Source: Halichondria panicea (lineage: Eukaryota > Porifera > Demospongiae > Suberitida > Halichondriidae). From it: DNA of 64,000 nucleotides. The position numbers and the translations under genes are program-made. Below, in pieces: positions 32,620-45,851 of this stretch. The notes under the pieces are model-generated. The model did no database searches. It was not told where the DNA came from and saw only the letters and a program-made list of their open reading frames with translations. Each line of letters starts with the position of its first letter. The stretch's first letter is position 1. Location of the stretch: contig NC_087381.1 of assembly GCF_963675165.1 (NCBI RefSeq), positions 868,001 through 932,000 on the forward strand, given 5' to 3'.

Positions 32620-33480
32620 AGAATAATAGCATACAAATCCAATGTGTGTATGTGTTGTGGCAAAAAATGTGGTAAAACTTGTATGTATGGCTATAATAAA
32701 TTAAATAGGAAATGTACCTCAAATTTGTGACCTGACAGGGACCAGTATTAAGATTCAGACAGCTAGCTCACTTGGAGGGTGGTTAGGATGGCCTACCTGC
32801 AGAATAATAACTATGCTGATGACAATAATAGTACTCAAATTTGTGTAAATGCCTTGACAATGGCTAGAAAAAAGAATCGGACCGCAAAAATAAATGTTAG
32901 AGCAGATTAAGGATGGTTAAGAGGGCCTACATGTAGAATAATAGCATACAAATCCAATGTGTGTATGTGTTGTGGCAAAAAATGTGGTAAAACCGTTGTA
33001 TGTAATAAATTAAATTGATAGGAAACGTACCTCAAATGTGTGCCCTGACAGGGACTAGTATTAAGATTCAGACAGCTAGCTCACTTGGAGGGTGGTTAGG
33101 AAGGCCTACCTGCAGAAGAATAATTATGATTGCTGATGAGCTACAATAATAGTTATTTATTTATTAGTACTGTACTCAAATTTGTGTAAATGCCTTGACA
33201 ACGGCTAGTAAAAAGAGTCAGACTGCACAAATAAATGTTAGGGCAGTTTGAGGATGGTTAAGAGGGCCTACATGTAGAATAATAGCATACAAATCCAATG
33301 TGTGTATGTGTTGTGGCAAAAAATCTTGTATATATAGCTATAACAATAGGAAGCGTATCTTTGAGCCCCTCTGTTTCGTACACTATCACAATCGAAGGAG
33401 TCTGCCATTGTTGAGAAAGGAGAATTACTGACTTATAAGCCAAAAAAACAAGTAGAGTCTATCAATTCTGCAATAATTAC
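32620..33480. repeat. Tandem repeat, about 315-340-bp unit, three copies
   Basis: Units start AGAATAATAGCATACAAATC at 32620, about 32935 and about 33277. Each includes GTGTGTATGTGTTGTGGC; the first two units also include CAGGGACTAGTATTAAGATTC (with one base difference) and GGTTAAGAGGGCCTACATG. The transposon 25599-32619 lies at the start of the first unit. A 61-residue minus ORF inside is not conserved between units. Confidence 0.85.
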
Positions 33481-36038
33481 ATATTAATAGTCTTTTTAAT
33501 AGAGAATATAAACCTACCACTGAAAAACTGGGTAGTTTCAGAGTTGAGGGTGGTTCCAGCAGTTCAATTCTTTGAAGTGAACAGTTGTCTCGACTGTACT
33601 GTACTATACTTGGTTGAACTAACTAGCTAGCTACCATTTAAGCAGTCTCACTCGTTGCTATGTCACATTTGTTGCCAGGGACATATGAAGTATGATTTTT
33701 ACAAGTGATTGTGTTATCACTTGCAACAATCATGTTTATATGTAATGTGCATAAGAAACGACACATGTGTAATGGGTCGTTTTCATTCAGTGGGTCAAAA
33801 CGACATACTTTTAGCTGTGATAAACTTTTCTAGAGGGTAAATAACACACTTTAAGCAGTTTGGCACATGTATAACACGCTACACGCGCTATAATGGCACA
33901 TCTCTTTTTACAGTGTAGTATGTGAGTCTATGTCTATATATATACTCCCACCCATAATTATTACAACAAGCAACGCTTCCTTAGCAAGTGGCCGTGTCCA
34001 ATAAAGGAATGAATCGTTTAACGAATTTGGTCATAATTAGTGCCTAAGGTTAATTGTGTCCTCCCTCCTCTGATAACACAGTATTGAAAAGATCATGCAC
34101 TACACATGCACGTTGGCATACATTAATTGGCAACAAATTTACACATAAAAACCCTGCATGGTAGAATCTTAATCATCAATTAATAATACCTGAACAGTGT
34201 GTACAGTCAAGCATTCCCTGCGCATGTGCTGTATAGATTCATAAGTGCACAGTTTCGCCCCCAAGTGGCAACTGAACACAGCACATGCATGCTTAGCGTA
34301 TTCATACCTGCACATGCACAGTCCCAATAACACATGCAACACAGTTAAAAAGGATATAATTATGCTACTATCACTAGACTAAGTACTATATGTTTCCTGC
34401 ATTCTCATTCATAACTGCACAACCATGAACACACCATGCACTCATGCATGCATGTGCTCAACTCTCAAATTTGCATAGTGTATCCTGTCTATAATAATAT
34501 AGCTACTATATAGCTAATGTCATAGGAAATCACTATAAACTGTACCAGTTGTATATATATGCATTACATGTGCATGCATGTATACATGCACAATAGGAGT
34601 AGCTGCAATTCACCCACTTTCTCCATTGATAATCTATAATGTGCGCTTTGAGATCCAAGTATGCATGTATAATAGGTATAATACACCAGGGCTCTTATAT
34701 ATATAAGGCCGCTTTTTTCGAGAATTGTTCTATAATAATAATTGTGCCAAATGCATATTATCCTGACTCAAGTGTGAGCACTCAAATGGCTTACAATAGG
34801 CAAAATAGGCCCATTATAATGATTTGGAAAATCACTGAGGCTATACTTTTACAATGATCATTACGTACACACTTTTTCCACTTATAGCTCTGAGTTGTAA
34901 AAGCTATAGTTCGTGGCAGCACCACCAGCTGGTGCAGCAGTATTTATATGCGTAACTGTGGCAACACTTTTCTGTCTGATGCTGGTAATTATGAATACGA
35001 TTTGATAACACGTATACATGCAGTGCATGTGGCTAGGCTGTAGCTGTGGCTCTCATGAATATGATTTTGGCATTACACTTAGGCTGGCCGGCCATGATTA
35101 TGCTTTTTATCACCTATTCCTTTTTGTCATGAGAAGGTCGTTATGCAAAATTAATAATGATCTCTACCGCGGGTGAAATTTTGCTCCGGAGCTCTCAGTC
35201 GAAATTTTCTAATATTCGCGTTTCAATGCTAGGAAACCACATCCACAATTATAGCTTTACATGTGAGAAATACCAGTGTGTGGGAGTTTATCCCAGTTTT
35301 AATTTTCGCGCTGCTCTGCCCATTGTTTCAATATCTCAGCTCAATTAATAATCTCGTCTGACAAAAATATTCAGCTATAGTTATACTTACTGTGTTCGTT
35401 CACTAATTTACACAACAAGATCCGTATTACGAAATAGTGTACTGACTGATATAACTATATTATTATTATCTATATAATTATTATAGTTCATTAGTTACAG
35501 GCTACTCTTTAACGGTGGATTAATCTCCGCTCATCGGTTACCCTCACAAGATAAATAGCAAATGACGTTGCTCTGCTTCGGTCCCTAGTCGCCGTGACTT
35601 CTTTCTGTGTATTCGCACGCTGGTTATCATCATCATAGTCTGGTAGACCCATACAGGCTCATTAAATAAAATTGTATTCTGTCGAGCTTGGAAGTAATCA
35701 AGCAACGGAGGAGGATCGACCAATGATGGAGGAGGATTGACTTATAATTATTATTGTGGCATAAAGTTTACAACATTAATGCATACCGATGCATGCATGC
35801 AGCTGAATGCATGATCTATTAAGACTAGGGCACCATCATTTTCTGTACATGCATTGTATGGCATTGTTTGGTCATTGAAGAATAAGTGATTAGCTATCTC
35901 ACCTGCTGAAGACGCACTACTCCATCTGATATAGCAGTGTTCAAACGAACTTGCAGTCATACATGCAGTCAACACCACCATGCATGTACCCTATATATAT
36001 ATACACCACATGCACACAGAGCATTCATTATAGCCACC
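33481..36038. other. Non-coding flank and upstream region of block Q
   Basis: 34050-34620 repeats at 40541-41060 (start CCTCCCTCCTCTGATAACA), which marks the unit boundary of a tandem duplication of about 6.5 kb (Q then R). 34620-36000 matches 1-1980. The Z2 TATA-like sequence CCTATATATATATACACC is at about 35990. No gene before Z2. Confidence 0.65.
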
Positions 36039-36317
36039 ATGCAGAAGTCGGTTAACTTCAGCTATGATATATCGAGTATGATAATCCAGTTGCTTGAAGA
36101 CATTAAACCAGCCAACACTCGTCCTGTGAACGAGGTTGAAATAACAGTCGCTGCTCCTGACATCTACGTCAATCCTGGAGACCTTAGTGAACAAGCCGAA
36201 GAAGAGCCCAAGGCAAAAGAAGCAGCTGTTACTGACGAGAAGGCTAAAAGAGATGAGGGCTGGTGCATCAAATTCAGACAGCTCAATGCAGAGCTTGATT
36301 CTCAAGTTCGGAGATGA
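36039..36317 (+). CDS. Z2: acidic small protein, alternative C-terminus
   Basis: 92 residues from MQKSVNFSYD in Kozak context GCCACCATGC. The middle (APDIYVNPGDLSEQAEEEPK, then KAKEAAV) is shared with Z3. Four extra bases after GATGAGG (GGCTGG against GGTG in Z3) shift the frame, so the C-terminus reads CIKFRQLNAELDSQVRR instead of the Z3 tail. Z1 shares this insertion, so which state is ancestral is open. No signal peptide or known domain. Confidence 0.5.
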   Translation: MQKSVNFSYDISSMIIQLLEDIKPANTRPVNEVEITVAAPDIYVNPGDLSEQAEEEPKAKEAAVTDEKAKRDEGWCIKFRQLNAELDSQVRR

Positions 36318-36777
36318 TGATGATAATGCCAGTCAGCATTCTACGGAGAAAGAAGAGCTTACTTCTCTCTGAACAAACTGAACTAACTGACATGCAATAA
36401 TTATGTGACTCACTTTTTTAGCGGAATATTTTAGAAGGTAGAAGTATAATTCGATTGTACGACATATTCATAAGCTGATGTATTTTATTTGCTTTTGTCA
36501 AACTATATATAATTATCCTTGTGTTTTGATTTCCAATTTCTTTGTTATTATTAGCATCTGAAGAATAACTATAATTTATAAAGTATATATACCAATCAAA
36601 ATAATCATATTTTGTAGTCAGCTAATTATCTGGGGCAAAAAATATTCACTAGATCCATTTATATCTTCTACAATTTACAGCAGTTCAATATGACTATAAT
36701 TATAATAAAATTAATTATGTTTATAACAGTCATGTACAGTGCCGTAACTACAGTAACTACATTACAGCAGCATCATG

Positions 36778-38601
36778 TTAGGCTAACACTTGATAAACAA
36801 CAAACCATGTTGCCAATCTTTTCTCTGTAGTTGCTGTGACATTTTTCAATGGATTTTCCTGTGGATTGTTGACCAATGTCAGAAAGTTATTACCACCAAC
36901 AGGACTAGCGCCAGGCTCATAGATGATCATATCGTACGGTGACCGTGATGGCGCTTCTTCAAATTGAAATGTTGGAGGATGGACCTGTATATAATTATGC
37001 CAGATATTTTATTAGACAGATTTTGTACCGTATATACCGTATCACTAGCTGAGCCTCCAAGTATACGGTTTTTTCCATATTTATACGGATTTCTGTCTTC
37101 TAATAATTTAATTACGGTTATATGGAATTAACTTCCTTATTATTAGGCTTTTCCCAATTATGCTGGCATAATTTTGGAATAATAGGGACCATTTTGAGCT
37201 CCATTAGCATTGAGCATTATTCCAGGTGAACAAAATAAATTTGGAGGTGTGGTTTTACTTAAAGAGGCGTGGTTTAACATAAAGGGGCGTGGTAAGTGCA
37301 AAGACCACATGTCCTCTTGCTACAGCCATCATCTGCAGCTGCAGAAAGAGTTTTCTCTATTTTGGAAAGTTCTTTTAATAAGAAACAAACCCATTCTCTT
37401 CAAGACTATATAATGTGCATCTGTAATGCTACAATATAATAACAGAAAATAGCTTTTTCTTTTTGTAAACACTGTCTCACACACTTTTTTAATGATTCAT
37501 TTTCCGAAAAATCTATTGGAATAATAGGTGACAGTCAAAGAATAATAGGTAACATACTAACAGTCGAAAGAATAATAGGTGGACCTTCCTGGCATAAAAG
37601 AATAGCATAATAGGCAAATTTTTTTGCATAATTGAGAAAAGCCTACTTATTATACTGTATCTATGCCATTGCAATCTCTTAAAACTCGTGGGTATAATAG
37701 TTAGTTGTTCTACTTAATAATAAAATAGTACCGTATGTATATAATTATAGCGGGTATATATTTTGATGGTATAATATAAAATGCTCGTGGTTTCCTCTAT
37801 TATCTGGCCGTCAAGGTAGCCATAACTCGAAAGTCCAGGACCAATAAAACCTTGCTGAAAGCCTATATATAGAAGCTTTTACTTGTTCTTAAATTTTAAC
37901 GGTTAAGCAGTTATAAAAGCAGTGATACGCATACGCAACCGGGGCATGTACTGTTTGTAAATAATTGTGAGGATTAGGTTTCCTTTGCAAAAAATAACTA
38001 AAATCCTACGTATAAATTAATTCATTTACCTCTTGAAACAATACTGCTGCATTTGTTGTATTCAAATGATGCAAATTCAGAACTTGGCTGGTACATGTGA
38101 ATGTACGAGGTTGTGTAACTCTTACAGTAGGGGACGTGAATGTCAGTATACCTATATAACATAACAGACAGTACATGCAAGCAGGTGTACTTATTATATA
38201 GATATAATTATGAATCACATGCACTTGTAAATTAATGCTAACGGTGCACGCAGAAAATGGTATACAATAATTATCACGGAACTTACAGCTGAGGGGAATT
38301 GGGAGGGTATTATTAAGAACAGTCGAGCTATCAAAGAGTGTGTCATTACGAGTATCCGTTTTTAGGAAGAATTCACTAGAAGCAATTTGTATGACAACTT
38401 GAACAGTCGGTGAAGATTGCAAGAGTTGAGTCAGCTGTTGAAGAAATGTCGATGAAAATGCTCAAGATATTATAATTACTGAATTATTTTACCTCTGAAG
38501 CTGTGAGTGATGGTCCATAAGTGGGTCGTTTTTCAAAATTAATATTGCGACGACCGAACTGTGTTGGCAATACAGAGAGCATGCATGATAATCAGTGCCA
38601 T
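36778..38601 (-). CDS. Y2: four-exon secreted-type protein
   Basis: Exons 38601-38493, 38434-38287, 38151-38030 and 36984-36778 with intact GT/AG sites. It has the same extra CATG near the start as Y1, so the Kozak ATG at 38599 is out of frame and the ATG ending at 38582 is needed. The last exon reads SPYDMIIYEPGAS and LATWFVVYQVLA. Intron 3 carries a 502-bp element (37144-37645). Confidence 0.6.
37144..37645. mobile_element. 502-bp non-autonomous element in Y2 intron 3
   Basis: Ends TAGGCTTTTC / GAAAAGCCTA with an A/T-rich extension are flanked by the 8-bp duplication CTTATTAT (37136-37143, 37646-37653). It is absent from Y1 (empty site near 3150) and Y3. The interior has two GCGTGG-type repeats and no gene. 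Confidence 0.85.
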
Positions 38602-38670
38602 GGTGGCGATGGCACTATAATTATTAATTATGAGTAAGTAATTATACTATAATTAATTCAGCATAGCCGT

Positions 38671-38803
38671 TAGCCTCGTTCCCAGGCCGGTCCGTCTCCA
38701 ATTGAACGCTATAGGTCGACCCAGGCCGATCAGTCTCCAATTGAACGCTAGGAGTCGACCTATAGCGTTCAATTGGAGACGGATCGACCTGGGATCGAGG
38801 CTA
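38671..38803. mobile_element. MITE of the TAGCCTCG family, block Q copy
   Basis: Identical position and CATAGCCGT duplication to 4162-4294 in block P, hence one insertion inherited by both blocks. Confidence 0.85.
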
Positions 38804-39125
38804 CATAGCCGTCTGACTGCGCCATTACCTACAACAATGCATGCATGCAGACAGTAACATTGCATGCAAAGCAACTACATAGTGTATATATAAAGGGGAT
38901 ACATTTTCGCAGGTATATTAATGCTGCGAATGAGAGTAAAATCGCAAAATATTGTATTCGCGGATAATTACAAAATGCAATGAACCTAAAACTGCATGCG
39001 AGTAATTTACAAACGCTATGAATAACATTAATTAAGAGCCGCTCATGCATTGAAGAGGTAAAATTAATGATTCAAAAACTAATTGCCCACTCTAACAGGC
39101 CATGCATGTATAACAACTAACTAAC

Positions 39126-39339
39126 TACCGTATAGCGGGTAATTTTCGTGGGGTAAAATATTCGTTATTAATTTTTCGTGGGCAGGCTGACCTCCACGAA
39201 ATTTTATCGTAGGCGTGGCTTATCTGAACGTAGGAATGCCGTGCAGCCACGAGACTAAACTAAATTTTTACTCACAAAAACTACCGTTTCTCGAGTTGAA
39301 TGAATTTTTTACCCCACGAAACTTACCCGCTATACGGTA
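39126..39339. mobile_element. MITE with TACCGTATAGCGGGTA ends
   Basis: Inverted ends TACCGTATAGCGGGTA/TACCCGCTATACGGTA, with inner TTCGTGGGGTAAAA/TTTTTACCCCACGAA. It is present only in block Q. Related sequence lies at 43185-43340 (block R) and about 44130-44355. Confidence 0.75.
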
Positions 39340-39462
39340 ACTATAGTCTTGTTCCCAGGCCGAGATTTTTCGTTCTATTAAACAGATGAAAAAAATATAG
39401 CATGTTGCCATAAAATAATTTTGCATCTGTCTATAATTATTATGAGTAATACATGGGAGTCT

Positions 39463-40270
39463 TTAATTACTCACCCAGAAGCAGTCGTAGTTGTCTGGTG
39501 AGCTGCTCTCTTCAGCCACAATGGTACCTGACTCGGGCTTCAGGTAGTAGATCACGCTGTTGCCTTTGCTGTTGATTGCAGTTGTGTAGAGAGCAAACTT
39601 TGTTTCTGAATCAGAGCTTGTATTCTTGCGAAGCTTGAACAACTGGCTTTGGTAAAACACCTAATAATTATTATGATCCCATCATCAATGTTATTATTTT
39701 GACTCTAATTAATAATGTACCTCTCCTGACTTCTTATCAAACCTCACAGCTCTCGATCCTAAAGTTTCGTCAGTGATGACTTTGAGGTAGGTATCTTTGA
39801 CCACAGGGTTTGTGATAACATAGCCGTGTTGATCGCTGTCTCCCTGCTTCTCTAACTTGACCATGTTCATCACAACTATATTAACAGAAAATTGCATGCA
39901 TCTCATTTTATTAGTGGGGGGGGGGAGGCTAACAGTCATAATTATACCAGAGGGACTCTTGCAGTTGTCTGTTTTCGGGGGGCACATCAGACCATTGTTG
40001 TCAGAGCTCACATAACACAGATACTCCTCCCCCTTAACTTCAACTCCAATCTTGAAGAAGGGTGCATCACTAGCTGCTCTTGTTTCAATCTGCATGCATT
40101 ATTATCAGCAGTTACAATCATGCAACAGTTAATAAGTGCTGTATTAGCTATAGCTACAGCTAGATACAACACAAGTATATAGTTGCTATTGCATACATTT
40201 TGATTTGATTTACCTCGGGTTCTGTTAACATCGCAACATCCTTGACACAGTAGTTTGATGGGGTTGCCAT
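39463..40270 (-). CDS. X2: four-exon possible beta-trefoil protein, compact
   Basis: Exons 40270-40214, 40089-39948, 39875-39721 and 39660-39463, all GT/AG. The product starts MATPSNYCVKDVAM and ends FWVSN. Relative to X1 it has one extra codon in exon 1 and one less in exon 2. Introns are only about 60-125 bp, which is probably the ancestral size; in P and R intron 2 has been invaded by transposons. No signal peptide. Confidence 0.65.
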
Positions 40271-40540
40271 GACAAAATTTGCTTTTGAGAATTTACAATC
40301 CGATGTCACCAGTTAGACGTATGTATATATATACAATATTATAGTGTATATAATTATATACTTACCTTATATACTGTATTCTTGGTTGAGTTGTAGAAGT
40401 CACCACCAGTTTAATACAAGTTTTGTGCAGCTATTATCAGCATGCTGTTGAGTATTATGGGAATATGTAACTATGGTAACACAGAGTCTCTGTCACTGAT
40501 GACATAATTATATATGAATACTGTCACCATTAAATTTAAA

Positions 40541-42126
40541 CCTCCCTCCTCTGATAACATGTATTGAAAATATCGCGCGGTTGGCATGCATTGGCAACAA
40601 ATTTACAAATAAAGCCTGGTATAGAATCTAATACCTGAACAGTGTATATCTTTGCCACATACAAGACTTTAGCATTCCCTGCGCATGTGCTGTATATAGA
40701 TTCATAAGTGCACAGTTTCGCCCCCAAGTGGCAACTGAACGCAGCACATGCATGCTTAGCATATTCATACCTGCACATGCACAGTCCCAATAACACATGC
40801 AAAACAGTTAAAAAGGATATAATTATGCTACTATCACTAGACCAAGTACTATATATGTTTCCCGCATTCTTAACTGCACAACTGAACACACCACTCGATC
40901 TGAGTCTCATGCATGCATGCATGCATGTGCTCAATTGCTTAGTGTATCATGTCTATATAGCTACTATATTATAGTGGCATAGGGAATCAGTTCACTATAT
41001 AATAATTCATCAAACTGTGCAGTTGTATAATTATATGTACAACAGGAGTAGCCACAATTCACCCACCCTCTCCCTCTCCATTGGTCAGAACTGAAGCAAT
41101 TTGACTGTACATTAAGGAAATCGTATTCATAAATAGGCATCAGACAGAAAAGTGTTACCACAGTTACGCATCACAGCTGTGACTCTCATTAATAGGATTT
41201 TGATAGGCCGGCTTCCATGCTAGGAAACCACACCCACCAATAGGTTTGCATGTGAAACTACATCAATAGGTTTGCATGTGAAATACCGGTGTGTGGGAGT
41301 TTATCTCAGTTTTAATATTCGTGTTAACTGTTCCAAATATAATTGTTCATTATATCAATTTCTCTGCTCAATTAATATTTCGTTTAACAAAAATATTCAG
41401 CTATATAGCTACTTACTGTGTTTTTTATGTACCTCAAGTTCTGTTAACTCATAATCAACTGTAGTAACATCCACTATACAGTTCGATGGGGTATAGCCAT
41501 GTCAGAGTTTACTTTTGAGAATAAAGATTTACTAAAGTCCGATGTCACCAGTTTCAGATAGAGATAGGTATTATATCGAATTTATATACTTTCTATACAG
41601 TTGCACAATGCTTATACTATATTCATTGCTTCCGCCATTAGCACACAGCCCCCCTAATTGTATACACATGCACCATGCATGCATGCACTGTTAAAAAGGA
41701 TATAATGCTTATAATAATAAATCATTGTTTGCTCCATAATAAATTGCACAGCCTCAATTGTACACCTGTTAAAAATTAAGCTTACATGCAATAATCATAC
41801 GTTGTCATTGTCAAAGTATATTCATAGCTGCACTGCCACATGCAGCCTGAACACATGCACACACATTCAGGATGTTGTACTCAACTCTCAGTGATACTCG
41901 CATGTAGAATCTATATATAGACCACTTTTCGTGACACATGCAGGAATTTTTGCAAGTTAATGCCTCTCTCCATGTTTTGCTTTCGTTCACAAAGTATTAG
42001 ATACCCTATAGCTCACTATACTATAGACCTTGCAGCCATACATGCAGTCAACACCACCATGCATGTATACCCTATATATACACCACACATGCACACAGAG
42101 CATCATTCATTATAATTATAGCCACC
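40541..42126. other. Start of block R, non-coding
   Basis: Repeats the flank of block Q (34050-35400) with losses. 41690-41900 resembles 20000-20230. The Z3 TATA-like sequence CCCTATATATACACC is at about 42070, some 57 bp before the start. No gene. Confidence 0.6.
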
Positions 42127-42456
42127 ATGCAGAAGTCGGTTAACTTCAGCTATGATATATCGAGTATGATAATCCAGTTGCTTGAAGACATTAAACCAGC
42201 CAACACTCGTCCTGTGAACGGGGTTGAAATAACAGTCGCTGCTCCTGACATCTACGTCAATCCTGGAGACCTGAGTGAACAAGCCGAAGAAGAGCCCAAG
42301 GCAAAAGAAGCAGCTGTTGCTGACGAGAAGGCTGAGAGAGACGAGGGTGCATCAAATTCAGACCGCTCAATGCAGAGCTTGATTCTCAAGTTCGGAGATG
42401 ATGATGATAATGCCAGTCAGCATTCTACAGAGAAAGAAGAGCTCACTTCTCTCTGA
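42127..42456 (+). CDS. Z3: acidic 109-residue protein
   Basis: The intact-looking member of the Z family, MQKSVNFSYD to EKEELTSL, Kozak GCCACCATGC. Highly charged and probably disordered after residue 50 (AEEEPKAKEAAVADEKAE), with a DDDD run and a Ser/Asn-rich segment. No signal peptide, membrane segment or recognised domain. It converges on Y3, whose stop lies about 350 bp downstream on the other strand. Function unknown. Confidence 0.65.
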   Translation: MQKSVNFSYDISSMIIQLLEDIKPANTRPVNGVEITVAAPDIYVNPGDLSEQAEEEPKAKEAAVADEKAERDEGASNSDRSMQSLILKFGDDDDNASQHSTEKEELTSL

Positions 42457-42804
42457 ACAAACCGAACTAACTGACAATAATTATTTGACTCAGTTTTTTA
42501 GCGGAATATTTTAGAAGGTAGAAGTATAATTCGATTCATTTTAAGCTGATTTATTTTATTTGCTTTTGTCATTAATATCAAACTATTATCCTTGTGTTTT
42601 GATTTCCAATTTTATTATTATAATTATAGTTAAGTACCAATCAATTAAAATAATTGTAGTCAGTTAATTTTCTGGGGCAAAAAATATTCAGCTATAATAC
42701 TTACTAGATCCATTTATATCTTCTACAGTTCAATATGACTATATTTATTATAACAGTCATGTACAGTGCCTCATAACTACATTACAGCAGCATCATGTGT
42801 TAGG

Positions 42805-45315
42805 CTATAACACTGGATAAATAACAAACCATGTTGCCAAACTTCTCTCTGTAGTTGCTGTGATATTTTTCAATGGATTGTTGACCGATGCATATGTCAG
42901 ATAGTTATTACCACCAGCAGTACTAGCGCCAGGCTCATAGATGATCATATCGTACGGTGACCGTGATGACGCAGCTTGAAATTGAAATGTTGGAGGACGA
43001 AGGACCTGTATAATTATGCAGCCAGATATTTTATTAGATAGATTTTGCTCATAATAAATAAAAAATGCAGGCACATGCATAATCAACAAGATGCTTGTAG
43101 AGCGTGCGTTGAGCTTCATTGCACAGTGGCAAACTATTTGCGTTGCGCTGAGGAATGCATAACACATGCAGTATAATTATACCGTATAGCGGCATTAGCG
43201 GGTATATATTTCGAGGGTATAAATATTCGCGGTTTCGCGGATTAGGCATGTACTGCGAATTTAATATCGCATGCTGCAAAAGGCAATATTCCACGAACAT
43301 TAAATCCGCGAAAATGTATACCCTCGAATACGGTATACCACAAATAGTTGAACTATAATTATAGGATCCTTATATATTAATGAGGTGAGGGCGGTGGGAC
43401 TATTTGCATACAGGAGTCGTGAAAGCACTAGCCTCGAATCCAGGCCGATTAAAATACGGCCTGGTACCTATTGCATGTGTAATTAATCATAGGCGTGGTC
43501 CATACACGCCCACATACTATCTACGTTTACTATACAGTTTGTATATGAAGCTTTATAGCCTTGCTAGCTAGCTGTGGCACTCTATGGTGTTATCGAGAAG
43601 GCTTGCACACTAGTCTAAAATCAGAAGAGGCTCTCATCTACCTCTATGATGGCTGGATGGTCGTGATGTTTTGAACCTGGTTTCTGTTACAAATGAGAGC
43701 TTCTTCTGGTTTCAGACTAGTGTACAAGCCTTCTCGACAACACCATAGGGGCCACAGCTAGCCAGCAAGTCTTCTCGACAACGCAATAGAGAGCATAAGC
43801 CACAGCTTCACAGGAGACAAATATTTGTTAAAATTAATACGGAAAGAAACCAGTAAACAAACTAGTTTACGGTTTAATTTTATAAAGGTTTACTTTAAAA
43901 AGTCACCCAGATTCTGGGTAACTCAGTTCACGCATGTGCACTATCACCCATGCAATAGAGACCAGGCCGTATTTTAATCGGCCTGGTCTCGAGGCTAGGA
44001 AAACACAGGAACGATGCAGAAAGTGGGAAATTATATCAATATCACATAATTGTTTCCTTAGTTTAAAGTTTAAAGTGTTGGCAGGCACCAATATAGCTAG
44101 CACTCTATAGTCTATATACATATATCCGTATATAGTGCGTATATTATTTCGAGGGTATATAAACTTTTGCGAAATGACTGTTAGAAAGGTTTTCTTGGAT
44201 TTAATTTTCGGAATACCAGCCTTAATTTCTGCAGCATGCATGCATGTGATATTAAATTCGTGGATATAAATGTTTGTCCATGGTATGCTTAATCAGCGAA
44301 AAACACAAACATTTATATCATCAAAATAATATAATTATAGTATACCCGCTATATACGGTGCTATAAATAGAACTATAACTATATAATACTATAACTTATA
44401 TTATACCCAGGAGACTGCGCAATGGCAGATAATAAGAAAGGTGATTCACCGATATAGGAAACGCAGCCAGGAAATTAGCCCACAGACATTAACTATATAC
44501 AAGCTATACATCCACTTCTTCTATTATTTATGGCAATGGCCATCAAGGTAAGCAAATCTAGCCATAACTCGAAAATCCACGACCAATAAATGTTGCTGAA
44601 AGCCTATATAGAAGCTCTTACCTGTTCTTAAATTTTAACTGTTGAGCAGTTATATGAAGTGGTGATACACACACAAACACCCACAAGCACATGCACTACC
44701 GTATATACCTCACTGCGCATACGTAACTGGGGTATAATTATAAGTAAAAAAAAAAATAACTAAGTCCTACCACTTGCAATTATGTATATTAATTCATTTA
44801 CCTCTTGAAACAATACTGCTGCATCTGTTGTATTCAAATGATGCAAGTTCAGAACTTGGCTGGTACATTTGAATGTACTAGGTTGTGTACCAAGGGGCGT
44901 GAATGTCAGTATATCTATATAACATAACAGACAGTACATGAAAGTGTACTTAATAATTATGAAACTTGTAAAATGCTAACGGTGCACGCAGACAATAATT
45001 ATCACGGAACTTACAGCTGATGGGAATTGGGAGGGTATTATTAAGGACAGTCTCGCTATCAAAGAGTGTGTCATTACGAGTATCCGTTTTTAGGAAGTAT
45101 CCATTACTATGGCCAGGGTTATCAGTAGAAATTTGTATGACAACTGGAACAGGTACTAAACTTTGATTCAGCTGTTTAAGAAATTTAATTAAATTGCACA
45201 TGATACTGGATTATTTTACCTCTGAAACTGTGAGTGCTGGTCCATAAGTGGGTCTTACTTCAACATTGCGACCAAACTGTGTTGACAATACAAAGAACAT
45301 GATAATCGGTGCCAT
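42805..45315 (-). CDS. Y3: four-exon secreted protein, best-preserved copy
   Basis: Exons 45315-45220, 45171-45015, 44914-44802 and 43005-42805. The start ACCATGG at 45313 is in frame and gives a hydrophobic leader (MAPIIMFFVLSTQFG) consistent with a signal peptide. The product is about 188 residues with N-glycosylation-type sites in exons 2-4 (RNDT, LNNT, LNTTD, KNIT) and few Cys. No family recognised. Intron 3 is about 1.8 kb and contains several foldback elements (43185-43340, 43428-43999, about 44130-44355). Confidence 0.7.
43428..43999. mobile_element. Foldback element of the TAGCCTCG family with a nested inverted repeat
   Basis: Ends CTAGCCTCGAATCCAGGCCG and its complement; the arms continue through ATTAAAATACGGCCTGG. 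A second inverted repeat (about 43561-43640 against 43690-43770, motif AGAAGGCTTGCACACTAGTC) lies inside. The flanks GAAAGCAC/GAAAACAC may be an aged target duplication. Confidence 0.65.
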
Positions 45316-45851
45316 GGTAGCGATGGCACTATAATTGTGAGTAACATGTTTTGATACTATAATTATAATTTAGCATAGCCGTCTGACTGCGCCATTACCT
45401 ACGACAATGAATACATGCATGCATGCAGACAGTAAACATTGCATGCAAAGCAATGATAAATAAGGTGACACATTTTCGCAGGTATTAATGCTGCGAATGA
45501 GAGTAAAATCGCAAAATATTGTACTCGTGGATAATTAGAAAATGCAATGAACCTCAAACTGCATGCATGCGAGTAATTTACAAACACTATGAATAAAATT
45601 AATTTTAAATTAGAGCCGCAAAGTAAGTGCCAAACTCTGCATGTCAGACATCGAATAGGTAAAACAAGATTGATTCAAAAACTAATTGCCCACTCTAACA
45701 GGCCATGCATGTATAACAACTAAATAACTAACTAGTCTCGTTCCCAGGCTGAGATTTTTCGTTATATGAAAAAATATAGCATGTTGCCACAAAGTAATTT
45801 AATTATATACGCATCTGTCTATTATATATGAATAAAATGCATAGAGAGTCT

